NCBI RefSeq assembly: GCF_050624435.1
Contig: NC_134538.1
Location: 121,493,937-121,557,936 of the forward strand
From: Tenrec ecaudatus
Taxonomy: Eukaryota; Chordata; Mammalia; Afrosoricida; Tenrecidae
DNA length: 64,000 nt
Reading direction: 5' to 3'
The translations under genes and the position numbers were made by a program. Positions 1-11,534 of this stretch are shown here, piece by piece. Below the pieces are notes generated by a model, which saw nothing but the letters and a program-made list of their open reading frames with translations, did no database searches and was not told the DNA's origin. Numbering within the stretch: the first letter of the stretch is position 1; every line of letters starts with the position of its first letter.

Positions 1-365
1 TTACCAGTAAGTTGCATTCTCACCCCTTAACCAGTCATATCCTTTCACAACAAATGTGGCCCAACCACTTACTCAGCCGCCACCTTCTTTCCAGTCTGAG
101 GATGTACGTAAGGCTCAGGAGGAGGAGAGCAGGCTGCGGGCTGGGGAGTGGGGCGGACACTGCTTCAAGGCTTCCTTTGAGAACCGGTAGCAACCACGAA
201 GCAGGAAGCAGAAAGTGACAAAGAACAAAAAGATGAAATAGTAAATGGAAACCATCCATAAATGTCTTTTCCGGTCTTAATTTTAATGGCATAATTTTTA
301 TGTGGAAGAAAAAAAATTCAGGTCATTCTTAAAATGATACCATTTTAAGAAAAGAGTAAGAACCG

Positions 366-570
366 AAATGAAACTCACTGCCATCAAGCAGTGATGACGC
401 ATAGCAGCCCTGTAGGTGGGGGAGGATTCCCCCTGTGGGTTTCTGAGACTGTACCTCTTGATGTGAGTAGAAAGCCTCATCTTAATCCTGAGGAACAGCT
501 GGTGGTTTCAAACTGCTGACCTTACGGTTAGCAGCCTAGCTCTTAACCAGTATGCTGCCAGGGCTTCTAG
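366..570 (-). mobile_element. AfroSINE
   Basis: Antisense tRNA-derived SINE with AACTCACTGCCATCAAGC at the left and the GTTAGCAGCC and CTGCCAGGGCT head at the right. Confidence 0.88.
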
Positions 571-579
571 AAAGGTATA

Positions 580-1540
580 ACAAGAACCTCGCTCAATTAT
601 GTAGCCCTCTAAGAGGAAAGCATCCGTTTTCTACTTTGGGCAAGCTGTTCAGGAAGGGGAATGATTTTAGCTAAGAACCGGTGGGCAGAGGGTAAATGAA
701 AGCGTGTGGTGATTTGGAAGGCTAAGTGTGGCAAAGGAGAGTGTAAAGAAAATGCTAGACTCAGCTTCTCAGGATTAAAATCTTGACCCAATCTGCAAAT
801 TTCCTTGACCACAATCCTTTGCTTGCTTCTTGTTCTAGAGAACTTCACTTGTAGGGCAACTGTTCTCTGCTTCACAGTGCTCACCACACTGTGGGTAGGT
901 AGGTAGTGCATGCCGAATACCTCATGAACCACATGCTTGTGGCATTTCACTTTATTCCAGGATTTGAAAACCTCGTCCAAGGCAGTGTCCTCGGATGAGC
1001 TGGGCTCCTGTGCTCATTCTGACGCTAAGCCAGGTCTCTTTCTAATAGGCCTGATCTCGTGAGAGGAAGCTGAAGGCTAAAACATCAAAAATTTAGATCC
1101 TAGTATTAATTAAAAGTTTTATTTCACTAAGAGTTGTATTCAGAAAAATACACATTTAAAAAGAGGCGTTGTTTCTTCAGGTGCTGTGTTTGCAATGCAT
1201 TTATCATAGACACATAGAAAAGAACAAGCTAAGAGAAAGAAAGGAAGAAGAGTCCGGGAAGCTTGGGAAGCAAGGAAAGACTTGCAGAGACACTGCCTCG
1301 AGCTTTTATAGGTACTGCATAATTCATCTGCCCACAGAAAACCTGGGTAGCTCTTCTGAAGCAGCTGTGTAGTGAAGTACCAGATTCTAAGGAAGAGTGA
1401 GCCTCAGTGAAGAGTACTGTCCTCATTGCAATTATCACCACAAAATTATACACTTCCACAAAGGTGTCCTTTCACTATTTTAGCTTTATAGATACTACTC
1501 TCTCAAGCTTCTCTGTGTGTAGTTCATTTGTGGATGGTGT
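580..1540. other. No feature recognised
   Basis: Moderately AT-rich unique sequence between AfroSINEs. Open frames are short and codon use is unremarkable. Confidence 0.5.
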
Positions 1541-1541
1541 A

Positions 1542-1715
1542 GGAGCCCCAGTGGTATAGTGGTTACTTATCAACTGTAAGATCAGCGATTCAAAATCAGG
1601 GTGAAGGACAAGATTCACTCCAGTAAAGAGTTACAGTCTCAGGAACCCACAGGGCCATTCTCCTCTGTTCTATAGGCTCACTATGAGTTGACATCAACTC
1701 CCTAACAGTGAGTTT
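1542..1715 (+). mobile_element. AfroSINE
   Basis: GGAGCCCCAGTGGTATAGTG head, internal AGAGTTACAGTCTCAGGAAC, tail CACTATGAGTTGACATCAAC. Confidence 0.88.
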
Positions 1716-1942
1716 TACCAAAACTTTGCCACTAGGATGGTATCCTAGTCATGTACTTCACCTTAGGTGCAGGTGCTGCTTCTTGTTGGTTTCCTGCACA
1801 GTCTTAATGACTGTACTATTCAGGTTGAAAGTGAATGTCCTATTAAAACAGCTACATTAAAGAAAAATCAAAGAGCAATCACTTTTTTAGGTAAAACTGT
1901 TAAGTCTAATTCAAGTTATGAGTCTCTTAGCTGGCAATTTCT

Positions 1943-2735
1943 CTTTTTATATAAATCATTTTATTGGAGGACTCTTATAAACCTTCTAACAATCCATCAT
2001 TCAATTGTACTAAGCACACTTGTGCATATGTTCCCATCAACATTTCCAAAACATTTTCTTTCTACTTGAGCCCTTGGTATCAGCTCCCCTTTTTTTCCCC
2101 CCTCCATCACCCTCTTGAATCCTTGATCAATTATATATTATTGTTTCATGTCCTACACTGTCTGTTGTATCCCTTCACCCACATTTCTGTTGTTCGTCTC
2201 CCTGGGGGTTGGGCTGTATATACAACCTTGTGATGGGTTCCTCCTTTCTCCCCCTTCCTGCCCACCCCCACCCCCACTATCCCCCTAGCCTCATGATATC
2301 ACCTCTCTCACTACTGTTCCTGACTGGTTTATTTGTCCTGATTTCATATGTCAAGAGCTCTTTCTGTACCACTGTGCTACTGGGTCATGGTAGTGGGGGA
2401 GAAGAAGCATTTAGAAACTAGAGGAAGGCTGTGTGTTTCATTGGTGCTATATTGCACCCTGGTTGAATCATCCTTTCCTCGTAATCCTTCTGTGGGGGGA
2501 TGTCAAATTGTCTACAGCTGGCCTTTGGGTCTCCACTCCAGCACTCCTCTTTCACATCGATATAATTATTTTGTTTTGGATCTTTCCACACCTGATACCT
2601 GATCCCGTCAACACCTCGTGATCACACAAGGTAGTGTGCTTCTTCCATGTGGGCTTATTTGCTTCCCTGCCAGATGGCCTTTAAGACCCCAGACACCTTA
2701 TCTTTTGATAGCTGGTGCCCATTCACTTCCTTTCA
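1943..2735 (-). mobile_element. L1 3' UTR fragment
   Basis: A 5'-truncated L1 insertion consisting only of 3' UTR, poly(A) end at the left (minus strand). Exact 12-bp target duplication CTGGCAATTTCT at 1931-1942 and 2736-2747. It shares the CAATAAAATGATTT-type end and the polypurine tract of the other copies. Confidence 0.88.
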
Positions 2736-3029
2736 CTGGCAATTTCTGTTAAGATTTTAAGCCTAATCCTTTCCCCATTTTATCCCTAGATGTGATTTGT
2801 TAGGGGAAAACACTAAGTTCTAGATTTCATGAAATGTTTTCTATCTTTTGGTGAAAAGAGGACAGAAAAAGATGGTATACACAAAACACATTGGAGCCGT
2901 GACTCTCCAGGTAAAGTTGGCCATATCTGACTAAACCAAGATGGACATGTCAAAGTACAAAGCAAAGCAGAGACTTTTTCTGGGTTTGCCCATGTATTCA
3001 GTCTGAAACAATATTTTCTACCTTTTAAG

Positions 3030-3690
3030 ACTGGATTCTATAATCTATTGCAACATTGCAGTGGCTACACAGAACTCACTATATTCCTGATTCATAGCTT
3101 AGTAAGGAAGTTAACAGGTTATATTGCAAATAAGAAAATCTCAAGATAAAGTTGTTCATCAAGACATGTTACAAAATTCTTTAAGGTCTGCTAACAAACA
3201 CCTGAAAGTCATGCCACACCACTGTAAGCCTCAACCCAAAGGCTTTCAGCTCAAACCCCATGGGCTAGCACACCCAGCTCCCTGAATTCAATGCCCAGCA
3301 CCCCACTCAGTAAGCTTCAGGCTGAAGGACCTCCGCTTCACCTCTGTGGGCGGTCAGCTCAGTTCCAAGTAAGTGCCCAGAGGTATCCCAACCCACAAGC
3401 CAGTCTCCCGCCCAAAAGCATTCACCTTTACTTGCTCCATGGGTTGAGAAGTCCACCATTCTGTTCCTTTCTCTGACTCATGGTTCTGTTGCCACTTCTC
3501 TAAGGTCACAGCTGTCTTCTGGATCCAGGAGGCTCGCTGAGCAGGGATCTCATGGCTGGAATGTGCTCCTCTCCTTGCTCTTGCTAGTACTTAAATCCCC
3601 CCTCCTGCGCCTGAGAGGACTCATTTTATACCCAGTAGATGGCATTCTAGTGTAGCCTGCTGACAATTACAAATGAATCTTACCAATATC
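3030..3690 (-). repeat. Unidentified repeat family R1, copy B
   Basis: Aligns on the minus strand to 12.94-13.45 kb and 34.85-35.40 kb. Shared landmarks in order: GTATAAAATGAG, GCTCCTGGATCC, CAGAACCA, AACCCAYRGAGCAAG, CTGGGCACTTA. The TATAAAA near one end suggests an LTR but this is unproven. Confidence 0.6.
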
Positions 3691-3934
3691 TTCCTCCATC
3701 TTCTTCATTAGACCCAGAGAGGAAAAAAGTTGTTTGGGGGGGGGTTAAAAGACTTTGGCTACAAGAGCCACATTAAATAATTCACTGCCTCTACATCCCT
3801 GAAGTCTTAATCTTGCCCTACCATCTTAGCTTGCATGTACTGCCACTGTCCTTCGCCATCACCTTGATCTAGGTCAAGACTGAGTGGTGTGGACAACGAG
3901 TCTCTTCAACTTTTTGAAAGCTGATCAGGATGTT

Positions 3935-4012
3935 TGAATCACAGCCTTGGAACCCTGCATGAAGTGGCCATGTGTCAGAATCAACTTGACAGCAAGAGGT
4001 TTGGCCATTTTT
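3935..4012 (+). mobile_element. AfroSINE 3' fragment
   Basis: Only the tail remains: CAGCCTTGGAACCCTGCATG then TGTCAGAATCAACTTGACAG. Confidence 0.65.
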
Positions 4013-4540
4013 TGTTTTTGTTTTATTGAGTCCATAGGCACAAGTAAGAGAGGCATACAGGTGTGTTATTTTAAAAACTGATGATGATACCAGGGAAAGA
4101 GCTTCTGTGGTTGTCATAGGATAACAAGTCTCGAGTAATGGAGTAGACACTGCAGGTAGGCAGTCACAGGTTGATGTGCTTGTATATGAATTAGCAACTC
4201 AGTGTAAGCATTAAATATCATTTTGATGCCCCAACTAGAGGCCTAAAACAGAACGTAAATACATTAGTAGCAAATGATATTTTCCCCAGATGTGTGGGAT
4301 ATTATTTTTTTTATTGCGTAAGGCATATTTACATTAACTTACATTGTTCTCCCCTCCCCCCAAATAAGGACATGTTTAGTTTAGGGGTTTTTGTTTGTTT
4401 GTTTTGCTAATCAGTGGGGCTGCTTGTAATGCTTCCACTTATGCTCGAGGTGCTCTTACCACCTGTTATGAGTTCCTTTCTTTAGTTGATCCTCAAGTCA
4501 TTGCTATATGGTCTGCTTTGTCTTCTTTCCCACATTAAGT

Positions 4541-4662
4541 ACCGTATGTACTCGTGGATCAGCTGAGGTTTTCAGCACATTTTTATGCAGATTTTGTGGT
4601 GAATTAAGGTGCCTCAGCTGATATTCAGGTCAGCTTATACTTGAGTATGTACTATATTTGGT
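4541..4662 (-). repeat. MITE-like element with terminal inverted repeats
   Basis: About 120 bp with imperfect inverted ends: TACCGTATGTACTCG at the left and the inverted counterpart TACTTGAGTATGTACTA at the right. The size, TIRs and TA-rich ends suggest a non-autonomous DNA transposon. I do not assign a family name. A second copy is at 42.86/48.48 kb. Confidence 0.5.
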
Positions 4663-5058
4663 TAACAAATTATTGGGCACACATATGGTGCCAGACACTG
4701 GTGTTAGGAACATAGCAAAAGACAAGACATCCTCCATGCCCTCATGGAGCTAACCTGGAGCGAACGCTTCAATCACAAAATCTGCTTCTACGTGAGATTT
4801 TTCACTTGTGTTTTGTTCAAGACTGACTACACCAAATTCAGTATCTATTCTATACCTAACATTTTGTGACAACATACTTGACAATATAATAGAAATGCCA
4901 GCAGACACTTATATTGCTAATGTACTATGGGTTAGAATAGTGCACTAGTGGTAGAAACTACAAAAGACAAATCAGCTCTAACTGGAGAAGTCAGGAAAAG
5001 CAGCTCAGGAAAGATCACATGTGAGCTGAATTTCTAATGAATAGTTGGCAAAGAAAGG

Positions 5059-5244
5059 AGTTCTGGTGGCACTGTGGCTTAAGCATTGGGCTTTTAATGA
5101 CAAAGTCATTAGTTCAAACCCAAGCAAGAAAAATGAGACGTTCTGGTCCCATAAAGATGTAGTCTAGGTAACCCTAAGGAGCTGTTTTCCTCTGCCCTGT
5201 AAGGTCACAGTGAGTCAGAATCCACTCAAAAGCAGTGGGTGTGA
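5059..5244 (+). mobile_element. AfroSINE
   Basis: TTCTGGTGGCACTGTGGCTT head and GTGAGTCAGAATCCACTCAA tail. A second copy follows ten bases later. Confidence 0.85.
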
Positions 5245-5254
5245 TCGCTGTACC

Positions 5255-5445
5255 CATGAGCCAGTCGTTGTGACACAGTAGTTACTCGTTGGGCTACTAA
5301 CTGCAAGCTCAGCAGTTTGAAACCACCAGCCAGTCCTTGGAAGAAAGATGAGGCTTTCTACTTCTGTAAAGAGTTACAATCTTGAAAACTCTACCCTGCC
5401 CTGCAGGGTTGACTCAATGGCAGTGGGTTTGATAATAGTTGCAGA
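5255..5445 (+). mobile_element. AfroSINE, tandem neighbour
   Basis: GGGCTACTAACTGCAAGCTC and the GACTCAATGGCAGTGGGTTT tail. Same orientation as the preceding copy. Confidence 0.87.
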
Positions 5446-5584
5446 AGATGGGAGTGGGCTTTGTAGGCTGAGAAAAGAGCATGTGCATAGGGGGTGTTGA
5501 CATGTTCAGTGTGGCATTGTCTGTGGGCAGCTCATTGTGGTCCAAGTATAAAGGACATGAAAACAAAGCCAAATTGTTGGACTT

Positions 5585-5650
5585 TGGAGAGATTCTGACT
5601 CAGCAACCCTATAGAACAGAGCAAATACCCTTGCTCTATAGTGCAGCTCT
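5585..5650 (-). mobile_element. AfroSINE fragment
   Basis: GATTCTGACTCAGCAACCCT then ATAGAACAGAGCAAA is the antisense tail of the SINE; the rest is not recognisable. Confidence 0.5.
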
Positions 5651-5992
5651 AGAAACCCTGACTAGATGGTGCAGAGCCATCGAAGCGTAGGTTTTCCGTT
5701 AGGAGTCCAATTTATATACCTTACCCTTATTCTCTCTCTTTATCCAGTGATTTACTCTCACTTAAAATGGTTTTTTGACTTTACAGTACTTTAAAATACA
5801 TAGTCAACTTAAAGCCACGCTAGTGGAAAACAATTTGTTCACATTTGTGATTGGTATCATTTATAAGAAAACGGGAATTTGGAAATGTTTGACTTTTAGT
5901 TCAAAACAAACAGGATGTTAAGGTGCACAGTTTGGGGTGAGGGGAGATTAAATTAAGAAAAAGGATTATTTAACTTCATTAGGCAGAAGTGG

Positions 5993-6200
5993 GGGGCCAT
6001 GGTGGCGTAGGGGTTCCATGTTGGGCTGCTAACTGCAAGACAGCAGTTCAAAACCATCAGCTGCTCCTCTGGAGCAAGGGGGCCTTTTAACTCCTGTAGA
6101 GTTAGTCTGTTAACTCACAGGGGTCGTTCTACCTTGTCCTATAGGGTGACTGTGAGTCACATGGACTTGATGGCAGTGAGTTTGGTTTTAGTTTTGACTT
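5993..6200 (+). mobile_element. AfroSINE
   Basis: CCATGGTGGCGTAGGGGTTC head, GGGCTGCTAACTGCAAGAC, and the GACTTGATGGCAGTGAGTTT tail. Confidence 0.9.
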
Positions 6201-6509
6201 GGAGCCAAAGTCAGAATATAGGGACCTAGCAACAGAAGTCATAGCTGAGAGCTGTGTATAACTAGTGTGGATAGGACTACAGGTTAGCATCCATTATGAC
6301 AAGAACATAGTCTCCAAATATTGAGAACAACCAGCCCTCTTAATACAAACCATCTGTTAATCATGTGCCTGAGATTCCAGAATAGGATGACTGAGAGAAT
6401 TTTCCAGGCCAAGATTAACACACTAAACTCAGATGTGCACCTTTAGAGAGAAGACCTGTTTATACAGAAATCAGCAACTTACTGCTCAATAGTTTTGTGC
6501 CTTATAGAT

Positions 6510-7050
6510 CTTTATTAACTGTAGAATATTTTATACTTTAGGGGCTTGTTTATAGAAGTCAATGGAAACATTCGGAAATACTACTTTAAAAAAAACTACA
6601 TGTATTTAACAACTTTTCCATTCTTTCTTCAAAGACATCTTGTATCAATGCCCGATATGCAATAATAATGAAGCAGTTTACTGGCCATTTGTAAAAATAT
6701 ATCTATGATGTGTTAAATCATTTGTTTCTGATACTGAATTTGGAAGCTCTAGATTTTGCTGCACATTGCCTATCATTTTTTAGCTGAGCAAGAAGGAATT
6801 CACGTGGATGGGAATGATACATACGTTGTGTGGTTAGTTGGACCTGTGCTTTCAGTTGCTCCTCGGTGGTAGGACTGAATTTATAATAACTCATCCCTCT
6901 CCTCCAGTTCCATCCCCTGTGTGGCATGCCGGTACTTGGTCAAGACTTTGGTGTCTGCTGCCCCCCGGCACACATGTCTCCATCAGGGACTCCCCTTTCT
7001 CTGCAGTCTTCACTGCGCCTTTACCGATGGTCGGTTTTGCTGCACTCATT
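6510..7050 (-). pseudogene. Possible processed pseudogene, parent not recognised
   Basis: On the minus strand an ATG at 7049 opens a hydrophilic frame (MSAAKPTIGKGAVKTAEKGE...). A second frame from about 6960 continues as a Lys/Gln-rich segment that includes TTEEQLKAQVQLTTQR and ends near 6718. A minus-strand AATAAA is at 6516-6511. The pattern suggests an intronless gene copy with a frameshift. I do not recognise the parent, and no clear A-tail or target duplication is seen, so this may be chance. Confidence 0.25.
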
Positions 7051-7139
7051 TCACTATAGTTTTGCTACCTGTGACCGCTAATAAACTCAAGAAGCTGCTT
7101 GTCCAGTTTGGTGTGTGGTTATTTTCTTCTCTCACCTAA

Positions 7140-8090
7140 GAGTTATAGTCAGACTCTAACTGTCATACTGTAACCTGATAAGTTTGGGGCACTATGTATG
7201 CATTTTATTTGCTTAGACTGTTACGAAAACTAGCACTCTATGGGGTGGGGGTGTGGGGTGGGGTTGAAGAAGTTGGTGAAGTTTTCCAGAATAGGGTTTC
7301 TTTTTCCAGGCTCATTTTTATGAGATCAAGATAGTTCGACCTATTTATGGTCTGACAGTCTATAAATCATAGATCAGGGACTTGCCTACTTTTTCTAGTT
7401 GGTCCATATAAGAAGTTAATAAATAGGCCATTCACATGATTGGGTTATCTCAAACCTACCTAGAATCTTCATTCTCAAACCTACCTAGAATCTTCATTCA
7501 CCTAGTGAATCTTTACTAAGCACCTACCATGTGCTACTAGTCATTATTTTGATTTATAAGTACACAGTGATAAAGTAAGCATGATCCAGTCAGGCCTTAT
7601 GGTATAAGAGTACTACACAATGAAGCAAATTTACGTGTACAGTAAACCCTGTGAAAGCCCATACAACTGTAAGCAGAAACCTGTCAAAGAAGGAAAACAA
7701 CGGTTTTCTACAACAAAGAGCAATCAAAAAGTGCTAAGGCAGGAAGCTGACAATATACAGAAAAACAATGCATTCCATCAAGTTTCACTTCTGTGCCCAT
7801 GCTCCTAGGTACGTGTGTTACCAGTTAGGAAAAAAATAAACAGGATTCTACAATAAGAGTAGATGCTACTTAAAATAGGACAGACCATTAATGAGAAAGG
7901 GGGCAGCAGAGTTGGGGAGAAGGCTGTTCAGACAGGGAATTGCTTATGCAAAGGCCTGAGTCTGGAAAGAAGAGTTGGTTAGTCTTGTTCAGGGCACAAG
8001 GCTTTAAAGTCTATGAGAACAAGAATTTTCTCTTTTGTCTACAATATATGTGAAATAGTAGGCACTAAAGAAATACTCGAGTGTGACGGA
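7140..8090. other. No gene recognised
   Basis: Unique sequence. The only structure is a short tandem duplication of about 29 bp (CTCAAACCTACCTAGAATCT twice) at 7448-7500. Confidence 0.5.
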
Positions 8091-8094
8091 ATGA

Positions 8095-8143
<49 letters not shown>
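8095..8143. repeat. (TG)n microsatellite
   Basis: About 24 uninterrupted TG units. Confidence 0.98.
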
Positions 8144-8145
<2 letters not shown>

Positions 8146-8612
8146 ATTTTGTGAATACATGTTGAAGAGTAAGGCAGGAGCCAAGCTCTGTTTAAAAAAC
8201 AGTAGTTGAATCTTACTTGTCGTGAGATGCCAGTGAAAGGTTTTAATAAGGGAAGAGGAGATCGGATGTAACTTCCATTTTTAAAAGAGCGCGCATGACT
8301 GAGTGAGGAAGTTTGGTGGGAATCAGAAACGGAATATGGTAAGTGCGGGTAGTACAGTCAGGATGGACAACAGGTGGGTTCTGCAAGTGAAGATCAATCG
8401 ATTTAACTTCCTGCCCCTGCCACCTCTTCAGGAAAGTGACTGAGTTCTTTGTACCCTAGGCATCCCACTGACCTCCCCTGGTGAGAAGATAGTCTGGCTA
8501 AGAATTTAATCTAGCCCTTGAAGAGAGGAATTTCAAAGTTTCATCCTGGTCTTTGTGTAGTAATCATTTTAAGGAAAATCAAGAGTCTAGATTATTCTGA
8601 GGACAGCTGACT

Positions 8613-8626
8613 GGGGGGGGGGGGGG
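8613..8626. repeat. G homopolymer run
   Basis: 14 consecutive G. Confidence 0.95.
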
Positions 8627-8744
8627 TGCACAGTGAATAGCATTAAAAGGGAAAACAAACTGGACTGTTTTGGTTACCCGTTGGTTGCTACTTAAACTAC
8701 CCTCAACTTCCAGGTGATAAAGCAACTCCTTCATTATGCTCACA

Positions 8745-8896
8745 AGGAGCCCTGGTCGCAGAGTGGATTATATGTTGGGCTGTGGACCACAAGATCAGCA
8801 GTTCAAAACCACTAGCTGCTCCTTAGGAGAAAGATGGGCCATACCTGTCCTCCAAGGGTTGCTATGAGTCAGAATTGACTCAATGACAGTGAGTGG
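8745..8896 (+). mobile_element. AfroSINE, internally shortened
   Basis: GGAGCCCTGGTCGCAGAGTG head and GCTATGAGTCAGAATTGACT tail. The middle is shorter than usual. Confidence 0.87.
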
Positions 8897-8899
8897 GTA

Positions 8900-9395
8900 C
8901 GTTCATGAATTCTGTGGGCCAGGATGTGGACTGGGCATGGAGATTGGCTTGCTGCTGTTTTACAGTATCTTTGACCTCCGCCGAGAAGACGAGCAGGCCG
9001 AGAGAGAAACAGCCAGAGCTGGAGGATATACTTCCAAGAGGGTGTCTTCATGCACTTACCCAATGCCAGAGGTGGGAGGAAGCCCCAGCAGGACCCAGCT
9101 GTGGTTGCCAGTCAGGGAGTCTACCCTGACTTCTCCAGGTCCTGTGAGGAGCATCCTGAGAGCAAGCTTCACAAGAGAATCAAACAGGATTGTATAGTCT
9201 TTCCTGCCTTGGCACACAGCCACACTTGACCTAAGTGTGTTGATTACAAGTGAGCCACAAACCAATCCAGATCATGGGGAGGGAAATTAGACCTCACCTC
9301 TTCCTGGAGGAGTTGGAAGGCCTCCCTCTACAGGAGCATGTGTGTGGGAGCACGTGGGTCATTGTGGCCATTGTTGATAAATATTTACCATAGAA
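8900..9395. other. No gene recognised
   Basis: A 104-codon plus frame (8883-9197) overlaps the AfroSINE tail at its start and matches no family I know; I treat it as chance. Confidence 0.45.
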
Positions 9396-9405
9396 AGTTC
9401 TAGAG

Positions 9406-9581
9406 CAGTGGTTCTCAACCTTCCTAATGCTGTAACCCTTTAATACAATTCCTCATGTTGTGGTGACCCCCCCCCAACCATAAAATTATTTTCGTTGATG
9501 CTTCATAACTAATTTTGCTACTGTTATGAATCAGGCAACCCCCGTGTAATGGTCATTCGACCCATAGGTTGAGAACCACTG
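9406..9581 (+). mobile_element. SPIN-like hAT non-autonomous element, copy 1
   Basis: 176 bp from CAGTGGTTCTCAACCTTCC to GTTGAGAACCACTG, with inverted ends and 8-bp target duplications TTCTAGAG (9398-9405) and TTCTAGAT (9582-9589). The internal text (accataaaattatttt, gctactgttatgaatc) matches my memory of SPIN non-autonomous elements. It is shorter than copy 2 through internal deletion. Confidence 0.75.
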
Positions 9582-9669
9582 TTCTAGATTAAAGAAGTAG
9601 AACAGGCAAATGCAACACATAAACCTTGATTTGCTTTTGGTTACAGACAGCTGTATAAAAGGGACTTGG

Positions 9670-9728
9670 ATATGTGTGGATTGTGATAAGAGTTGTATGA
9701 GCCCCTAATAAAATGTTTTTTTTTTTAA
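9670..9728 (+). mobile_element. Very short L1 3' end insertion
   Basis: Only 59 bp of L1 3' end (TGTGATAAGAGTTGTATGAG, then CCTAATAAAATG and an A/T tail), flanked by an exact 13-bp duplication AAAAGGGACTTGG at 9657-9669 and 9729-9741. Extreme 5' truncation. Confidence 0.85.
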
Positions 9729-10143
9729 AAAAGGGACTTGGGAGATAATTAAATAAGTTAAAAGATTTCAGATGATCAAGAACTTATAGTTCGGTGTTAA
9801 AATGTCTGCTGTTTATTTTCAGTCTGTCAGTAAATGTGGCAAATGTTTCACCAAGATAGTGGATCATTTTGTAAAACTCTTTCAATGTAGTTTCACAATA
9901 ACAAGTGTGAATTATGTAGCTCTTCGATAGGCCTGTGGGCTCAGAGATTTTACAAATTGGTCTGGGAAGGAAAGGAAGATAAAGAAGAGCAAACATGCTA
10001 TTTGATAATATCTACTGGTAATTCCCGTGACAGAGCTGCAGCCCTGAAGATTGTGAAACAAATTGGAAAACATATATATTTTTTGGCTACACATTGGCTG
10101 GGATTGCTATTGTTTCTAAGAAAGAATCTGCATCCTTAGGAGA

Positions 10144-10146
<3 letters not shown>

Positions 10147-10229
<83 letters not shown>

Positions 10230-10237
10230 AGAGAGAT
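10147..10237. repeat. (TG)n(GA)n compound microsatellite
   Basis: TG units followed directly by GA/GGGA units. Confidence 0.98.
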
Positions 10238-10244
10238 TCTTTGT

Positions 10245-10425
10245 GGGCTCTGGAGCCATTGCCCAGTATATGTTGGACTGCTAACCATAAGGTCAGTGGT
10301 TCGAACCCACCAGCCTCTCTGAGGAGGAAGGTTAAGGCTACCTGCTCTCCTAAAGAGTTACAGCCTTGGAAAGCCTTTTTAGAGTTGCTGTGAATCAGTA
10401 TCGACTTGATGGCAGTGGATTTGAC
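10245..10425 (+). mobile_element. AfroSINE
   Basis: GGACTGCTAACCATAAGGTC, then GGTTCGAACCCACCAGC (tRNA B-box-like), tail GACTTGATGGCAGTGGATTT. It follows a (TG)n(GA)n run. Confidence 0.88.
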
Positions 10426-10429
10426 TTCT

Positions 10430-11000
10430 GTGTTTGGTCTGTCTCCAGTAGTTACCCACTAGGTAAGTGACAAACTGTCAACACTACAACCTGGTGAGGA
10501 GGACCCTAAAGGGTCACACATCTTTCTCACTGGTGGTCCCACTAGGCTTGTATACATTTCTGGCTGTGAGCAGGCGATGAATTCTGAGGTAAGCTCAGGC
10601 CTTCTTGAGGGATAGGCAATGCCGGAGATGGGGGGAGGGATGAAAGTGGAAGGCTGAGAAACTAGACTGTAGGTACTGGAGCGTGGAGCCCAGAAAGACT
10701 TGAACAAACCTTCAGCCTGTGAAGTAGAGATTTAGCATGTCACCTTTAGTAGCTTACCTGGTCTTTTCTGCACCACAGTCTCCTTGTAAAGTGGGGGTGG
10801 TGAAAAGAAAGACCTAAGACCGTAGGTCTAGCCTGCTCCGTGTCCCCTCTGATATGACTGTGAGCAGGGAGCGTCTTCTTGTGGCCACTCTTGGTGGGTT
10901 TCTAGTCGGTGAGTCAATCATGATGTCAGGGAGGCCATGGAGAAATTGCTGACATTGAGACAACTCATTCCAACATACACTGAAACATGCCAGGACGCTC
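10430..11000. other. No feature recognised
   Basis: Unique-looking sequence. Nothing coding or repetitive is supported. Confidence 0.45.
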
Positions 11001-11140
11001 AGCACTCGAGGCACTCGGCAGGAGAAAGATGCAGCAGTCTGCCTCCATCAAGATGCACAGCTTTGGAAAGCCCGCAGCTCTGCTCGGCCCTGTACTTTCA
11101 CTGTGCATCTGAGTTCAGCTTCATGGCAGTGGGGTTGAGG
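11000..11140 (+). mobile_element. Diverged AfroSINE 3' part
   Basis: GGAGAAAGATGCAGCAGTCT, CTTTGGAAAGCCC and the tail TTCATGGCAGTGGGGTTGAG; the head is not recognisable. Confidence 0.65.
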
Positions 11141-11534
11141 GCTGGGGAGATTCGAGACTGACAGTTGCTTTATTAGATTAGCACATAAGCTGACATTTAA
11201 TACAGATTTAATGCCTTGTTCCACTTTTTGTATTATTAGAAAGTTATTTCTTTTAACTGAGACAGAGTTCCACTCCACCCCTACTTATTCTCACCCATTG
11301 TATGTTTCTCTGACTAGAACCTCAGCAAATAAGGCTAGTCCCTATTGCTGGAATTTTAAGATTGAATTTCACTTGGAGTGGCTGCTGAGACTACCTTTTA
11401 TGCTTTTAATATACTGCTAGAGAAGCTGAAGAAGGGATGAGTTATGTTTGTCAGAGAGAGTAGATACGTGCATCTGTGGAGGTGAACTTTGTCTTAAGAT
11501 TCGCCAGTCACTTTCTTTAAAGGCGCCTGGTTAG

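Noticed and set aside
10094..10393. 99-codon plus frame through the (TG)n(GA)n run and an AfroSINE
   Set aside because: The frame is made of microsatellite and SINE sequence; no coding evidence.
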